From: Microbacterium hydrocarbonoxydans
GTDB taxonomy: Bacteria > Actinomycetota > Actinomycetes > Actinomycetales > Microbacteriaceae
Assembly: GCF_011752045.1 (NCBI RefSeq)
Contig: NZ_JAAKXW010000003.1
Location: 530,610-594,609, forward strand
DNA length: 64,000 nucleotides
Direction: 5' to 3'
Below, piece by piece: positions 39,657-48,048 of this stretch (its first letter is position 1; each line of letters starts with the position of its first letter). A model generated the notes under the pieces. It saw only the letters and a list, made by a program, of their open reading frames with translations, did not search any database and was not told the origin of the DNA. The translations under genes were made by a program, and so were the position numbers.

Positions 39657-39795
39657 CCTCCCGCCCCCGGGAGCACAGCTTCGGAGATGGCGGCCGGCAC
39701 GCCGGCGGCAAGGGGGGATGCCGCGGCGTGTCGCCGTCGTCATCCGCAGCCGTGCACGCGGAAGCCCCCGGTCCCCGGCCGGTACGCTGGAACCC

Positions 39796-41223
39796 ATGCT
39801 CAACATGGCTGACGGCCTCGCCCGTCTCGGCGCGCTCGCCGAGAATCCGGTCGTCCGCACCCTCGCCGAGGCGTTCGCGGCCGCCGGCTTCGACCTGGCC
39901 GTCGTGGGAGGACCGGTGCGCGACGCGCTGCTCGGCCGCACGACCCACGACCTCGATTTCACGACGAACGCGCAGCCCGACGACATCCTGGCGGTCGTCA
40001 AGCCGATCTCGACCGCGCACTGGGACATCGGGCGCGCGTTCGGCACGATCGGCGCGCGCGTGCAGGGCGAGCAGGTCGAGATCACCACGTATCGCGCCGA
40101 CAGCTACGACGGCGTGACCCGCAAGCCCACCGTGGAGTTCGGCGACACGATCGACGGCGACCTGCTGCGCCGCGACTTCACCGTCAACGCCATGGCCCTT
40201 CAGGTGCCGGCCGTGAAACTGATCGACCCCACCGGCGGCGTCGAGGACCTCGTCGCCGGCATCCTGCGCACGCCCACCGACCCGCATGTGTCCTTCGGCG
40301 ACGACCCGCTCCGGATGCTCCGCGCCGCCCGCTTCAGCGCCCAGCTCGGCTTCGCCATCGACGACGCGACAGCCGGCGCGATCGCCGAGCTGCGGGAGAC
40401 GCTGAAGATCGTCAGCCCCGAGCGCATCCAGTCCGAGCTCGTGCGCCTCATGCAGACGGACGACCCTGTGCGCGGCATCCGCGCCCTCGTCGACACCGGC
40501 CTCATCGAGGAGTTCCTCCCCGAGGTCAGCGCCCTGCGCCTCGAGGTCGACGAGCACCACCACCACAAGGACGTCTACGAGCACTCGCTCACCGTGCTCA
40601 GTCAGGCCATCGAGCTCGAGCAGGCGCGGCATCCCGGTGCCGAGCCCGACGTCGCGCTGCGCATCGCCGCATTGCTGCACGACATCGGCAAACCCCGCAC
40701 CCGCAAGCTCGAGGCCGGGGGAGCGGTCACCTTCCACCACCACGACGTGGTCGGCTCGCGCATGGCCCGCAAGCGGATGCAGGCGCTGCGGTTCGACACG
40801 GCCACCACCGACTCCGTAGCGATGCTCATCGAGCTGCACCTGCGCTTCTTCGGCTACGCGGAGGGCGCCTGGACCGACTCCGCGGTGCGCCGCTACGTGC
40901 GCGACGCGGGGGAGGAGCTGGAGCGGCTGCACATCCTCACCCGCGCCGATGTCACCACCCGCAACAAGCGCAAGGCGGCCCGTCTCGCCGGAGCCTACGA
41001 CGACATCGAGTCGCGCATCTCGGCGCTCCGCGAGCAGGAGGAGCTCGACAGCATCCGTCCCGAGCTCGACGGCAACCAGATCCAGCAGATCCTCGGCATC
41101 ACGCCCGGCCGCGAGGTCGGAGAGGCCTACCGGTTCCTGCTCGACCTGCGCCTCGACGAGGGCGTCATCGGACCGGATGCCGCCGAGCAGCGGCTCCGCG
41201 ACTGGTGGGCCGCCCGCGGCTGA
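39796..41223 (+). CDS. CCA tRNA nucleotidyltransferase
   Basis: 475-residue class II nucleotidyltransferase that adds or repairs the CCA end of tRNAs. The N-terminal nucleotidyltransferase domain shows FDLAVVGGPVRDALLGRTTHDLDFTT with the metal-binding DLDF pair. RRDFTVNAMAL and the RMLRAARFSAQLGF RNA-binding segment follow. An HD domain (EHHHHKDVYEHSL, ALLHDIGKPRTR) is in the second half. TACGCT lies seven bases before the ATG. The tRNAs in this window lack an encoded CCA, so this enzyme is needed to complete them. Confidence 0.93.
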   Translation: MLNMADGLARLGALAENPVVRTLAEAFAAAGFDLAVVGGPVRDALLGRTTHDLDFTTNAQPDDILAVVKPISTAHWDIGRAFGTIGARVQGEQVEITTYRADSYDGVTRKPTVEFGDTIDGDLLRRDFTVNAMALQVPAVKLIDPTGGVEDLVAGILRTPTDPHVSFGDDPLRMLRAARFSAQLGFAIDDATAGAIAELRETLKIVSPERIQSELVRLMQTDDPVRGIRALVDTGLIEEFLPEVSALRLEVDEHHHHKDVYEHSLTVLSQAIELEQARHPGAEPDVALRIAALLHDIGKPRTRKLEAGGAVTFHHHDVVGSRMARKRMQALRFDTATTDSVAMLIELHLRFFGYAEGAWTDSAVRRYVRDAGEELERLHILTRADVTTRNKRKAARLAGAYDDIESRISALREQEELDSIRPELDGNQIQQILGITPGREVGEAYRFLLDLRLDEGVIGPDAAEQRLRDWWAARG

Positions 41224-41281
41224 GCCGGCCGGCGACCTGCGCCCGCGGCATCCGTCCGTTCCCACGTTCCGTTGCAGGATC

Positions 41282-41334
41282 GATTCACGGATGCAGGTCG
41301 AAGAAGCGCTTTCTGGACCTGCATCTGTGGATTC
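41282..41334. repeat. imperfect inverted repeat between convergent genes
   Basis: Arms 41282-41299 and 41316-41334 pair through ATGCAGGTC / GACCTGCAT and, less exactly, the flanking bases, around a 16-base spacer. It lies in the 237-base convergent gap after the CCA-adding gene and may end transcription from both sides. Nothing else is recognised in that gap. Confidence 0.55.
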
Positions 41335-41460
41335 CGCCTGCGATCCGCACCCGGAAGGTCACTCCTCCGGGTCGTCGGGTTCAGGGTGCTGCTGTGCCAG
41401 CGCGGCTGTGACGAGGTGAGTGATGTCGATCGAGATGATCCTGTCGGCCATGTTCGCCCC

Positions 41461-42531
41461 TCACGGCGCCGGGGTCTCAGTGGGCTGCGGCTCGGTGACG
41501 CCGGGAGTGGGCGTGGGACTCGGTGCAGTCGAAAGGATGCTCGGGGCCTTCTGGAAGGGAGGCTCGGGTTGCCGCTTCGTCGACATCTTCGGAAGACCGC
41601 GGGTGTTGTCCATCTGTGCTTCGTCGAGCGGGTAGACGTTCCAGATGGCCTGACCGCGGTAGTCCTCCAGCGGGATCGTGGCGAGTTCCCCGTTGTCCTG
41701 GGTGCCGAACTCCGACATGGTGCCGTCACCGAAGATCGTGTTGGTTCCATCGGCACCGTATAGGTTGAGCGGCGTTCCCTTGCCCGTGAACAGCTGGACC
41801 TGGTCTATGGGATTCCCGTCGGCGTCGTAGGCGAAGATGTTGTTGACCTGGACGCCGTCGAGAAGCAGGCCTTGCGGCATGTATCCGCCGTCGTCGACGT
41901 ACTCGACCCGCGGACTGAAAGCTGCGACGAGGGCGAAGGGAAGAACCAGGACAGCGACGACGCTCGTGACCGTGCGGACGTGTCGGAGCCACATGCCGGG
42001 GAGCCAGTTCCCGCGACCCCACTGGACGCTGGTGATCACCAGAGCGAGCAGCGGAAGCCAGCCGAGAGGCGAGGATGGCAGGACTCCGTACTGATCGCTG
42101 CCGAACGGGTACCCGAATGGACTGATGCGCAGGAGACCGCCGAGCGCTGCGAACATGCCGAACCCACGCAGCACCCACCACACCGGCCGCAGCGACACGA
42201 GCAGGTCGAGCAGCCAGGCGCCGAACGGATTGCGCCGGATGCCGTCGGCGATCCCGCGCCGCCACGCCGTGAACCGCTCGCCGAACGGGGGACGCTTCAC
42301 GGCCTCGCCGCGCGGCGGGAACCCGGCCGCGCTGCGCAGCTCCTCCGCGTAGTCCGCCGGATCGCCCAGCTCGAGGACACCGCCGTTGTCGGCGGCCTGC
42401 TCGGCGAGGTCGGCGGTGAGACCGCCGAGGATCTCGTCGAGCTCGTCCTCGGGAAGGTCGTCGAGGTGCCGCCGGACGGAGGCGGCGAACGAGCGGATGC
42501 GCTCGTCGATGGAGACGTCGGTGTCGTTCAT
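41461..42531 (-). CDS. HAAS/DUF1700-type membrane protein
   Basis: 356-residue protein. A cytoplasmic helical domain (1-75: IRSFAASVRRHLDDLPEDELDEILGGLTADLAEQ) resembles the HAAS/DUF1700 domain that partners PadR regulators. Three membrane helices follow at about 115-135, 150-168 and 185-208. The last 140 residues are extracytoplasmic and end in a Pro/Thr-rich tail (PSPTPTPGVTEPQPTET). Its ATG overlaps the PadR stop by one base, so the pair is co-translated. PadR-HAAS pairs are widespread in Gram-positives; the signal sensed is unknown. Confidence 0.82.
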   Translation of the reverse strand: MNDTDVSIDERIRSFAASVRRHLDDLPEDELDEILGGLTADLAEQAADNGGVLELGDPADYAEELRSAAGFPPRGEAVKRPPFGERFTAWRRGIADGIRRNPFGAWLLDLLVSLRPVWWVLRGFGMFAALGGLLRISPFGYPFGSDQYGVLPSSPLGWLPLLALVITSVQWGRGNWLPGMWLRHVRTVTSVVAVLVLPFALVAAFSPRVEYVDDGGYMPQGLLLDGVQVNNIFAYDADGNPIDQVQLFTGKGTPLNLYGADGTNTIFGDGTMSEFGTQDNGELATIPLEDYRGQAIWNVYPLDEAQMDNTRGLPKMSTKRQPEPPFQKAPSILSTAPSPTPTPGVTEPQPTETPAP

Positions 42532-42881
42532 CAGTTCTCTCCGTTCACGGATGCGCCGGCGCGGTTCTCATCGAGGAGGGCGGACATCGCGCCGGCGAAG
42601 TCCAACCAGGTGACGGTCTGGGATTCCAGGGCGCTGCGGCCCTGAGCGTTGATCGCGTAGTACTTGCGGTGCGGTCCGCCGTCGGACGGGACGACGTAGC
42701 TGGAGAGGCTGCCCGCCGCGTACAGGCGGCGGAGCGTGCCGTACACGGATGCGTCGCCGACGTCGCCGAGTCCGGCATCCCTGAGCCTGCGGACGATGTC
42801 GTAGCCGTAGCCGTCCTCGGTGCGGAGCACGGCGAGCACGGCCACATCGAGCACGCCCTTGAGCAACTGCGTGGTGTCCAT
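42531..42881 (-). CDS. PadR-family transcriptional regulator
   Basis: 116-residue winged-helix regulator. It begins MDTTQLLKGVLDVAVLAVLRTEDGYGYDIVRRL, followed by SVYGTLRRLYAAGSLSSYVVPSDGGPHRKYYAI, the PadR core. AAGGAGG lies at the correct distance from the ATG at 42881; the longer upstream frame is a shadow. It probably represses its own operon from the repeats at 42897-42926. Confidence 0.93.
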   Translation of the reverse strand: MDTTQLLKGVLDVAVLAVLRTEDGYGYDIVRRLRDAGLGDVGDASVYGTLRRLYAAGSLSSYVVPSDGGPHRKYYAINAQGRSALESQTVTWLDFAGAMSALLDENRAGASVNGEN

Positions 42882-42896
42882 CGGACCTCCTTCGAT

Positions 42897-42926
42897 GCAG
42901 TGCACACTACCACGCAGTGCACAGTA
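42897..42926. promoter_or_regulatory. candidate PadR operator (two direct repeats)
   Basis: GCAGTGCACACTA at 42897-42909 and GCAGTGCACAGTA at 42914-42926 repeat 17 bases apart, immediately upstream of padR. Each contains the GTGCAC palindrome. Position supports autoregulation. Confidence 0.5.
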
Positions 42927-43062
42927 GTGCGCGAAGTGTGGATCCGGCGCGCCGCGGCATCCGCTCCGAACCACGCGCACCCGAGCGCAGGCAGGCGCGG
43001 TTCCGCCCGCATCCCCCTGCTCGTACACTGGGAACGCTCCCCCGCCGACGATCGGAGACGCT

Positions 43063-44388
43063 GTGGCCGCGCCGTGGCATGCCTCGGGTGACGCCGATCC
43101 GAAGGCGTCCCGGCTCCTCATCGAGCGCGCCCACGAGGAGCTCATCGCCGGCAACCTCGACGACAAGAGGCTGCAGCAGGTGCGTCCGCTGATCCGGGAG
43201 TCCTGGGAGCGATCGTGGCGTGGCCGCGTCGGCCCGGAGGGCGCGCCCCCGCTCGAACTCGTCACCGAGGAGCTGGAGGCGTACCGGCTGTCGCACCCGC
43301 TCGCCTCCGTCATGGACATGATCCGCGCCCTGCTCCTCCCCGGCTCCGGGGAGGACTCCGGCGTCGTCATCGCCGTCGGCGATCAGGCCGGACGGCTGCT
43401 GTGGGTGGAGGGCGACCGGCAGCTGCGCTCGCTCACCGGCGACATGGGCTTCGTCGCGGGCGCGAACTGGGCCGAGGACGCCGTCGGCACGGCCGCACCC
43501 GGAACCGCTCTGGCCCTCGGCCAGTCGGTGCAGATCCGCGGGGCCGAGCACTACAACCGGCTCGTGCATCCGTGGTCGTGCACGGCGGCTCCGGTGAGGG
43601 ACCCGGAGACGCAGCGCGTGCTCGGCGTGATCGACATCACCGGCGGTGAGGAGGTGGTCTCGCACCAGGCGCGGCTCCTCGTCGATGCCACCGCGCGTGC
43701 CGTCGAGTCGGAGCTGCTCGTCGCCCGGCTCCGGGAGCGCAGCGAATCGCATCGCACCTCCGCGCCGGCGCCGCGCGCGAAGCCGACGGCACGCGCCACC
43801 CTTCACGTGCTCGGCCGCGACCGTGCCCGACTGGAGACCGAGACGGCCCTCGAGGAGTCGGTCATCGAGCTCAGCGCCCGGCATGCCGCCATCCTGCTCA
43901 TGCTCGCGGTGCACCGGCAGGGCCTGTCGGCCGAGCGTCTCGCGGAGCTCGTCTACGGACCGGATGCCTCGCCCGACACGCTCCGTCCCGAGATGGTGCG
44001 GCTGCGCAAGGTGCTCGAGCGTCATGCCCCAGGGCTCGTGCCCGAGTCTCGCCCGTACCGGCTGCCGGTGCCGCTCGACACCGATGCGCACGACGTGCTG
44101 TCGCTGCTCGACCGGGGTGCGCATCGGGTCGCGCTGACCTCCTACCGCGGACCGGTGCTTCCCGAGTCGACTGCGCCCGGGGTCGAGGACTTCCGTGACA
44201 CGGTGCGGGCCGCCCTCCGGGAGGCGATGCTGTCGGAGGCGAGCATCGACGTGCTGCTCGCCTACGCGGAGATCCCCGAGGGACAGGCGGATGCTCAGGT
44301 GCTGCGCCTCGCCCTCGAGATGCTCCCCGCCCGCTCGCCGAAGCGCGCCGGACTGGTCGCCCGGATCTCCCGCCTCGAAGAGGACTGA
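43063..44388 (+). CDS. GAF-domain transcriptional regulator of aldehyde dehydrogenase
   Basis: 441-residue regulator. The N-terminal GAF region (about 60-225) contains LWVEGDRQLRSLTGDMGFVAGANWAEDAVGT and NRLVHPWSCTAAPVRDPETQRVLGVIDITGG, as in AcoR-type sensors. The C-terminal region (about 270-345) resembles a winged helix (SARHAAILLMLAVHRQGLSAERLAELVYG). It lacks the AAA+ domain of sigma-54 activators. A GTG start follows a TACACT -10-like element and CGGAGA. It lies directly upstream of an aldehyde dehydrogenase gene and probably controls it. Confidence 0.85.
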   Translation: MAAPWHASGDADPKASRLLIERAHEELIAGNLDDKRLQQVRPLIRESWERSWRGRVGPEGAPPLELVTEELEAYRLSHPLASVMDMIRALLLPGSGEDSGVVIAVGDQAGRLLWVEGDRQLRSLTGDMGFVAGANWAEDAVGTAAPGTALALGQSVQIRGAEHYNRLVHPWSCTAAPVRDPETQRVLGVIDITGGEEVVSHQARLLVDATARAVESELLVARLRERSESHRTSAPAPRAKPTARATLHVLGRDRARLETETALEESVIELSARHAAILLMLAVHRQGLSAERLAELVYGPDASPDTLRPEMVRLRKVLERHAPGLVPESRPYRLPVPLDTDAHDVLSLLDRGAHRVALTSYRGPVLPESTAPGVEDFRDTVRAALREAMLSEASIDVLLAYAEIPEGQADAQVLRLALEMLPARSPKRAGLVARISRLEED

Positions 44389-44430
44389 GCACCCGCCCGC
44401 TCCGGGCCCTCGGCGTGCACTCGCGATTCC

Positions 44431-44542
44431 GACCGGAGCGAGGCGCGGGTGATCAGGTTCGGCTTCCGGTCGCAGTTGAGCACAGTGTCGGCGTTCCGGA
44501 CTGTGCCGAGCTGCGACCGGAGCGAGGCGCGGGTGATCAGGT
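44431..44542. repeat. 28-bp direct repeats between regulator and aldehyde dehydrogenase
   Basis: Bases 44431-44458 and 44515-44542 are identical; a shorter degenerate copy (GACCGGAACG) follows at 44545. Between them GCACAGT (44480-44486) pairs with ACTGTGC (44500-44506). They lie in the 313-base gap upstream of the dehydrogenase, upstream of the GCAAC cluster. Confidence 0.7.
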
Positions 44543-44597
44543 GCGACCGGAACGGGCGCGGGTCGGATGCGCAGGCCGGCGGCGACTCCCGAGACCC

Positions 44598-44633
44598 CGC
44601 AACTTCTCGCAACGTTGCGCATCGGGACGCAAC
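44598..44633. promoter_or_regulatory. candidate operator: phased CGCAAC repeats
   Basis: CGCAAC occurs at 44598, 44608 and 44628, spaced 10 and 20 bases, with the inverted GTTGCG at 44614. The middle pair forms the 12-base palindrome CGCAACGTTGCG (44608-44619). A TACCGT -10-like element follows at about 44643. A similar cluster lies after DUF779. Confidence 0.55.
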
Positions 44634-44701
44634 CTCGCGCGGCCTACCGTCGGGAGCACAGCCGCAGAGCACCGACGCCGCGGCCCGTCGAAGGAGTCAC
44701 G

Positions 44702-46252
44702 ATGACCATCGTCGAAGAAGACGTGTCCACCGCCTATGCCGCTCCCGGACAGCCCGGAGCCCTCGCCAGCTACCGCCCCCGCTATGGCCACTACATCGGC
44801 GGCGAGTTCGTCGAACCCGTGAAGGGCCAGTACTTCGAGAACGTCAGCCCCGTCAACGGCAAGCCGTTCACCGAGGTCGGGCGCGGCACCGCCGAGGACG
44901 TCGACCGCGCGGTCGACGTCGCCTGGAAGGCGTTCGCGAGCTGGGGCAAGACCAGCCCCGCCGAGCGGGCTGTCATCCTCAACCGGATCGCCGACCGCAT
45001 GGAGCAGCACCTCGAGGAGATCGCGATCGCGGAGACCTGGGAGAACGGCAAGCCGGTGCGCGAGACGCTCGCCGCCGACATCCCGCTCGCGATCGACCAC
45101 TTCCGCTACTTCGCCGGCGTGCTCCGCGCCCAGGAGGGCGGCATCAGCCAGCTCGACGACAACACCGTCGCCTATCACTTCCACGAGCCGCTCGGCGTGG
45201 TCGGGCAGATCATCCCGTGGAACTTCCCGATCCTCATGGCGGTCTGGAAGCTCGCGCCCGCGCTCGCCGCAGGCAACTGCATCGTCATCAAGCCGGCCGA
45301 GCAGACGCCGGCATCCATCCTGTTCCTGTTCGAGATCATCGGCGACCTGCTGCCTGCCGGCGTCGTGAACATCGTGAACGGATTCGGCATCGAGGCGGGC
45401 GCTCCGCTCGCGCAGCACAAGCGCATCCGCAAGGTGGCGTTCACCGGCGAGACCACGACCGGCCGGCTGATCATGCAGTACGCCTCGCAGAACCTGATCC
45501 CGGTCACGCTGGAGCTCGGAGGCAAGAGCCCCAACGTCTTCTTCGAGGACGTCGCCCGCTCCACCTCCGACCCGTACTACGACAAGGCGCTCGAGGGCTT
45601 CACGATGTTCGCGCTGAACCAGGGCGAGGTGTGCACGTGCCCGTCGCGGGCCCTGATTGCCCGGTCGATCTACGACGGATTCCTCGCAGACGGCCTGGAA
45701 CGGGTCAAGAAGGTCGTTCAGGGCAATCCGCTCGACCCCGCCACGATGATCGGCGCCCAGGCGTCGAACGACCAGCTGGAGAAGATCCTCAGCTACATCG
45801 ACATCGGGAAGCAGGGCGGCGCGAGGCTGCTCACGGGCGGTGAGCGCGTCGACCTCGGCGGCGATCTCAGCGACGGCTACTACGTCGCGCCGACCGTGTT
45901 CGAGGGCACCAACGACATGCGGATCTTCCAGGAGGAGATCTTCGGGCCGGTGCTCTCGGTCACGAGCTTCGACGACTTCGACGACGCGATCTCGATCGCG
46001 AACGACACCCTCTACGGCCTCGGCGCCGGCGTCTGGAGCCGCGACGGCGACACCGCCTATCGCGCCGGCCGGGCCATCGAGGCCGGTCGCGTCTGGACGA
46101 ACACCTACCACCAGTACCCGGCGCACGCCGCGTTCGGCGGGTACAAGCAGTCGGGCGTGGGCCGCGAGAACCACAAGATGATGCTCGATCACTACCAGCA
46201 GACGAAGAACCTCCTGGTCTCCTACGCCGAGGGGCCGATGGGCTTCTTCTGA
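44702..46252 (+). CDS. aldehyde dehydrogenase (acetaldehyde type)
   Basis: 516-residue NAD-dependent aldehyde dehydrogenase that should oxidise an aldehyde, probably acetaldehyde or another short-chain one, to the acid. Motifs are [21 protein letters not shown], the general-base Glu in [16 protein letters not shown], and the nucleophile Cys311 in [13 protein letters not shown]. The ATG at 44702 has CGAAGGAG upstream. The regulator-dehydrogenase-DUF779 order matches exaC/acoD-type loci; no alcohol dehydrogenase gene follows. Confidence 0.94.
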   Translation: MTIVEEDVSTAYAAPGQPGALASYRPRYGHYIGGEFVEPVKGQYFENVSPVNGKPFTEVGRGTAEDVDRAVDVAWKAFASWGKTSPAERAVILNRIADRMEQHLEEIAIAETWENGKPVRETLAADIPLAIDHFRYFAGVLRAQEGGISQLDDNTVAYHFHEPLGVVGQIIPWNFPILMAVWKLAPALAAGNCIVIKPAEQTPASILFLFEIIGDLLPAGVVNIVNGFGIEAGAPLAQHKRIRKVAFTGETTTGRLIMQYASQNLIPVTLELGGKSPNVFFEDVARSTSDPYYDKALEGFTMFALNQGEVCTCPSRALIARSIYDGFLADGLERVKKVVQGNPLDPATMIGAQASNDQLEKILSYIDIGKQGGARLLTGGERVDLGGDLSDGYYVAPTVFEGTNDMRIFQEEIFGPVLSVTSFDDFDDAISIANDTLYGLGAGVWSRDGDTAYRAGRAIEAGRVWTNTYHQYPAHAAFGGYKQSGVGRENHKMMLDHYQQTKNLLVSYAEGPMGFF

Positions 46253-46259
46253 TCCGCCA

Positions 46260-46294
46260 CCGGGCGGGCGCGCACTCGGGACGCGCCCGCCCGG
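46260..46294 (+). terminator. hairpin between aldehyde dehydrogenase and DUF779
   Basis: A perfect 13-bp GC-only stem (46260-46272 with 46282-46294) and nine-base loop, seven bases after the dehydrogenase stop. It may attenuate transcription into the DUF779 gene or protect the upstream mRNA end. Confidence 0.65.
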
Positions 46295-46316
46295 CACCAT
46301 GCAGGAAGGCAGAGAC

Positions 46317-46706
46317 ATGGTCAGCATCGGCACCTACCAGCGGGTCGACGTGACGGATGCCGCGGCATCTCTCGTCCGCGAGCTCACCGCACAGCACGGA
46401 CCGCTCATGTTCCACCAGTCCGGCGGATGCTGTGACGGCTCGTCACCCATGTGCTACCCGGTCGGGATGTTCCTCACCGGACCGGGGGACGTGCTGCTCG
46501 GCCGCCTCGACGTCGGGCTCGCGGAGCCGGTCGAGGTCTACATGTCGGCGTCGCAGTTCGAGTACTGGAAGTTCACGCACGTGACGATCGACGTGGTGCC
46601 GGGGAGGGGAGCCGGGTTCAGCGTCGAGGGTCCGACCGGCATGCGATTCCTCATCCGCTCACGGATGCTCAACGACGCCGAACTGGACTGGTTCGGCCTG
46701 CGCTGA
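46317..46706 (+). CDS. DUF779 family protein
   Basis: 129-residue DUF779 protein. The family core reads LTAQHGPLMFHQSGGCCDGSSPMCYPVGMF, with three Cys that could bind metal, and ends MLNDAELDWFGLR. DUF779 genes commonly accompany acetaldehyde-type dehydrogenases; a chaperone or accessory role is assumed but unproven. The ATG at 46317 is preceded by GGAAGG; an ATG at 46299 lies upstream. Confidence 0.9.
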   Translation: MVSIGTYQRVDVTDAAASLVRELTAQHGPLMFHQSGGCCDGSSPMCYPVGMFLTGPGDVLLGRLDVGLAEPVEVYMSASQFEYWKFTHVTIDVVPGRGAGFSVEGPTGMRFLIRSRMLNDAELDWFGLR

Positions 46707-46714
46707 GCGTGGTG

Positions 46715-46740
46715 GCAACCGGGCCGCAACCGGTTGCAAC
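46715..46740. promoter_or_regulatory. second GCAAC cluster after DUF779
   Basis: GCAAC at 46715, 46726 and 46736 (11 and 10 bases apart) with inverted GTTGC at 46733. It includes the palindrome GCAACCGGTTGC (46726-46737). A GGTATACCC element follows. The layout mirrors 44598-44633, but no plus-strand gene follows. Confidence 0.5.
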
Positions 46741-46863
46741 GTGCCTCGGTATACCCTTTCCGCATACGCGTGCACGATGTCAGTCCCCAGCTGATCGCAC
46801 GCGCGGGCGGCCGCGCCGCCATGCGGAGGGAGAGCGTTCTTCTTCTGTTCCCGAGGGGGGAAC

Positions 46864-46898
46864 GGGGTGGGTGACTGGTCCCAATCGGCACCCACCCC
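46864..46898. terminator. terminator between convergent genes
   Basis: A perfect 10-bp stem (46864-46873 with 46889-46898) and 15-base loop, 28 bases past the stop of the minus-strand gene at 46927. The minus strand continues CGTTCCCCCC. Confidence 0.6.
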
Positions 46899-46926
46899 CA
46901 AATATCCGCCGTCGGCCCAGAGCCGT

Positions 46927-48048
46927 TCAGAGCATCCTGCTCCACAGCCAGAACGCGGCGATGAGGATCACGAACACGATCGGCAGCCACTGCACGCGAC
47001 GCTTGAGGCGACGGCCCTCGTGCGCGACACCAGGCGGAGGGGTGAGCAGGCCGGCAGGGGGAGCGAACGGGAGCCGCTCGTTCGCGGATGCCGCGTCCAC
47101 GGGTGCCGGAGCGGAGAGCCCAGGGTTCTCGGCGAGCAGCCGCTCGTCGCGCCAGCGCGCCCACTGGTCGAACTTCGCGATCAGCGCGCCGACGGTGCCG
47201 AACAGCCATGCCCAGGTGGCGGGGTCCAGCGTCGACACCTTCCGGCGCGTGTAGAGGAACAGCCAGTCGTCGACGATCTCCACGTCGAGCTCGGCCGCGT
47301 TGTCGATGAACCGCGCCATGATGTCGGGCGTGAACAGGTAGAGCGCATCGCGCTCGTAGCCGGCGGGGCAGTAGAGGGTGAAGTGCTGGTCGAAGTCGCC
47401 CTCGAGCGACAGCCGCTGCTCCTTGTCGAAGGCGGCCGGGAGGTTGGAGCCGAAGCCGTTGTTGCCCGTCGCATCGAGGACGATGTTCGGCAGCGGCACG
47501 TCGAGCTTCACGGCGACGTACCCCCAGCGGTAGGTGGTGGAGTTCTTCCCCGACTTCACCGTGTACTGGTAGTTCCCGAACTCGACGAAGCGCGGCTGCG
47601 TGCCGCGCAGGAGGTCGGTGGAGAGCCGCCCCGAGCCCAGGCTGAAGATCATCCCGGGCAGGGGAGGGTCGGCGATGCGCTCCTCGTAGGACATGCCGTT
47701 CGCCTGCGCGAACCGGTTCAGGCGATAGCGGGTGACGCGGGCGGAGCGCCACCCCGCCCAGGCGATCCCGCCGCCGACGAGGATCACGAACAGGATGAAC
47801 AGCATCGGCAGCGCGGCGACCACGGGTGCGTGGCCGGACTGCCCGATGCCGATCAGGAGGGAGAACACGGTCGGCACGATCACCATGCCGGCGACGATGA
47901 CGAACGCGAGGATGATGATCGCGGCCACCGAGATGCCCGACCTGCGCCGCGCGCGGAGTTCGGCGGCGAAGGCGCTCACAGCCCGCGGGTCGACCGGCTC
48001 GGTGAGCGCGGAGGCGTCGAAGGAGAGCTGAGGTGCGGGCGTGGTCAT
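46927..48048 (-). CDS. hypothetical membrane protein
   Basis: 373-residue protein with two adjacent transmembrane helices (about 38-62 and 70-95), a long soluble middle and a C-terminal helix (VQWLPIVFVILIAAFWLWSRML). The middle contains FVEFGNYQYTVKSGKNSTTYRWGYVAVKLD and a strand-rich stretch. The start at 48048 (MTTPAPQLSFD) overlaps the upstream gene by four bases. No family is assigned with confidence. Confidence 0.75.
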   Translation of the reverse strand: MTTPAPQLSFDASALTEPVDPRAVSAFAAELRARRRSGISVAAIIILAFVIVAGMVIVPTVFSLLIGIGQSGHAPVVAALPMLFILFVILVGGGIAWAGWRSARVTRYRLNRFAQANGMSYEERIADPPLPGMIFSLGSGRLSTDLLRGTQPRFVEFGNYQYTVKSGKNSTTYRWGYVAVKLDVPLPNIVLDATGNNGFGSNLPAAFDKEQRLSLEGDFDQHFTLYCPAGYERDALYLFTPDIMARFIDNAAELDVEIVDDWLFLYTRRKVSTLDPATWAWLFGTVGALIAKFDQWARWRDERLLAENPGLSAPAPVDAASANERLPFAPPAGLLTPPPGVAHEGRRLKRRVQWLPIVFVILIAAFWLWSRML

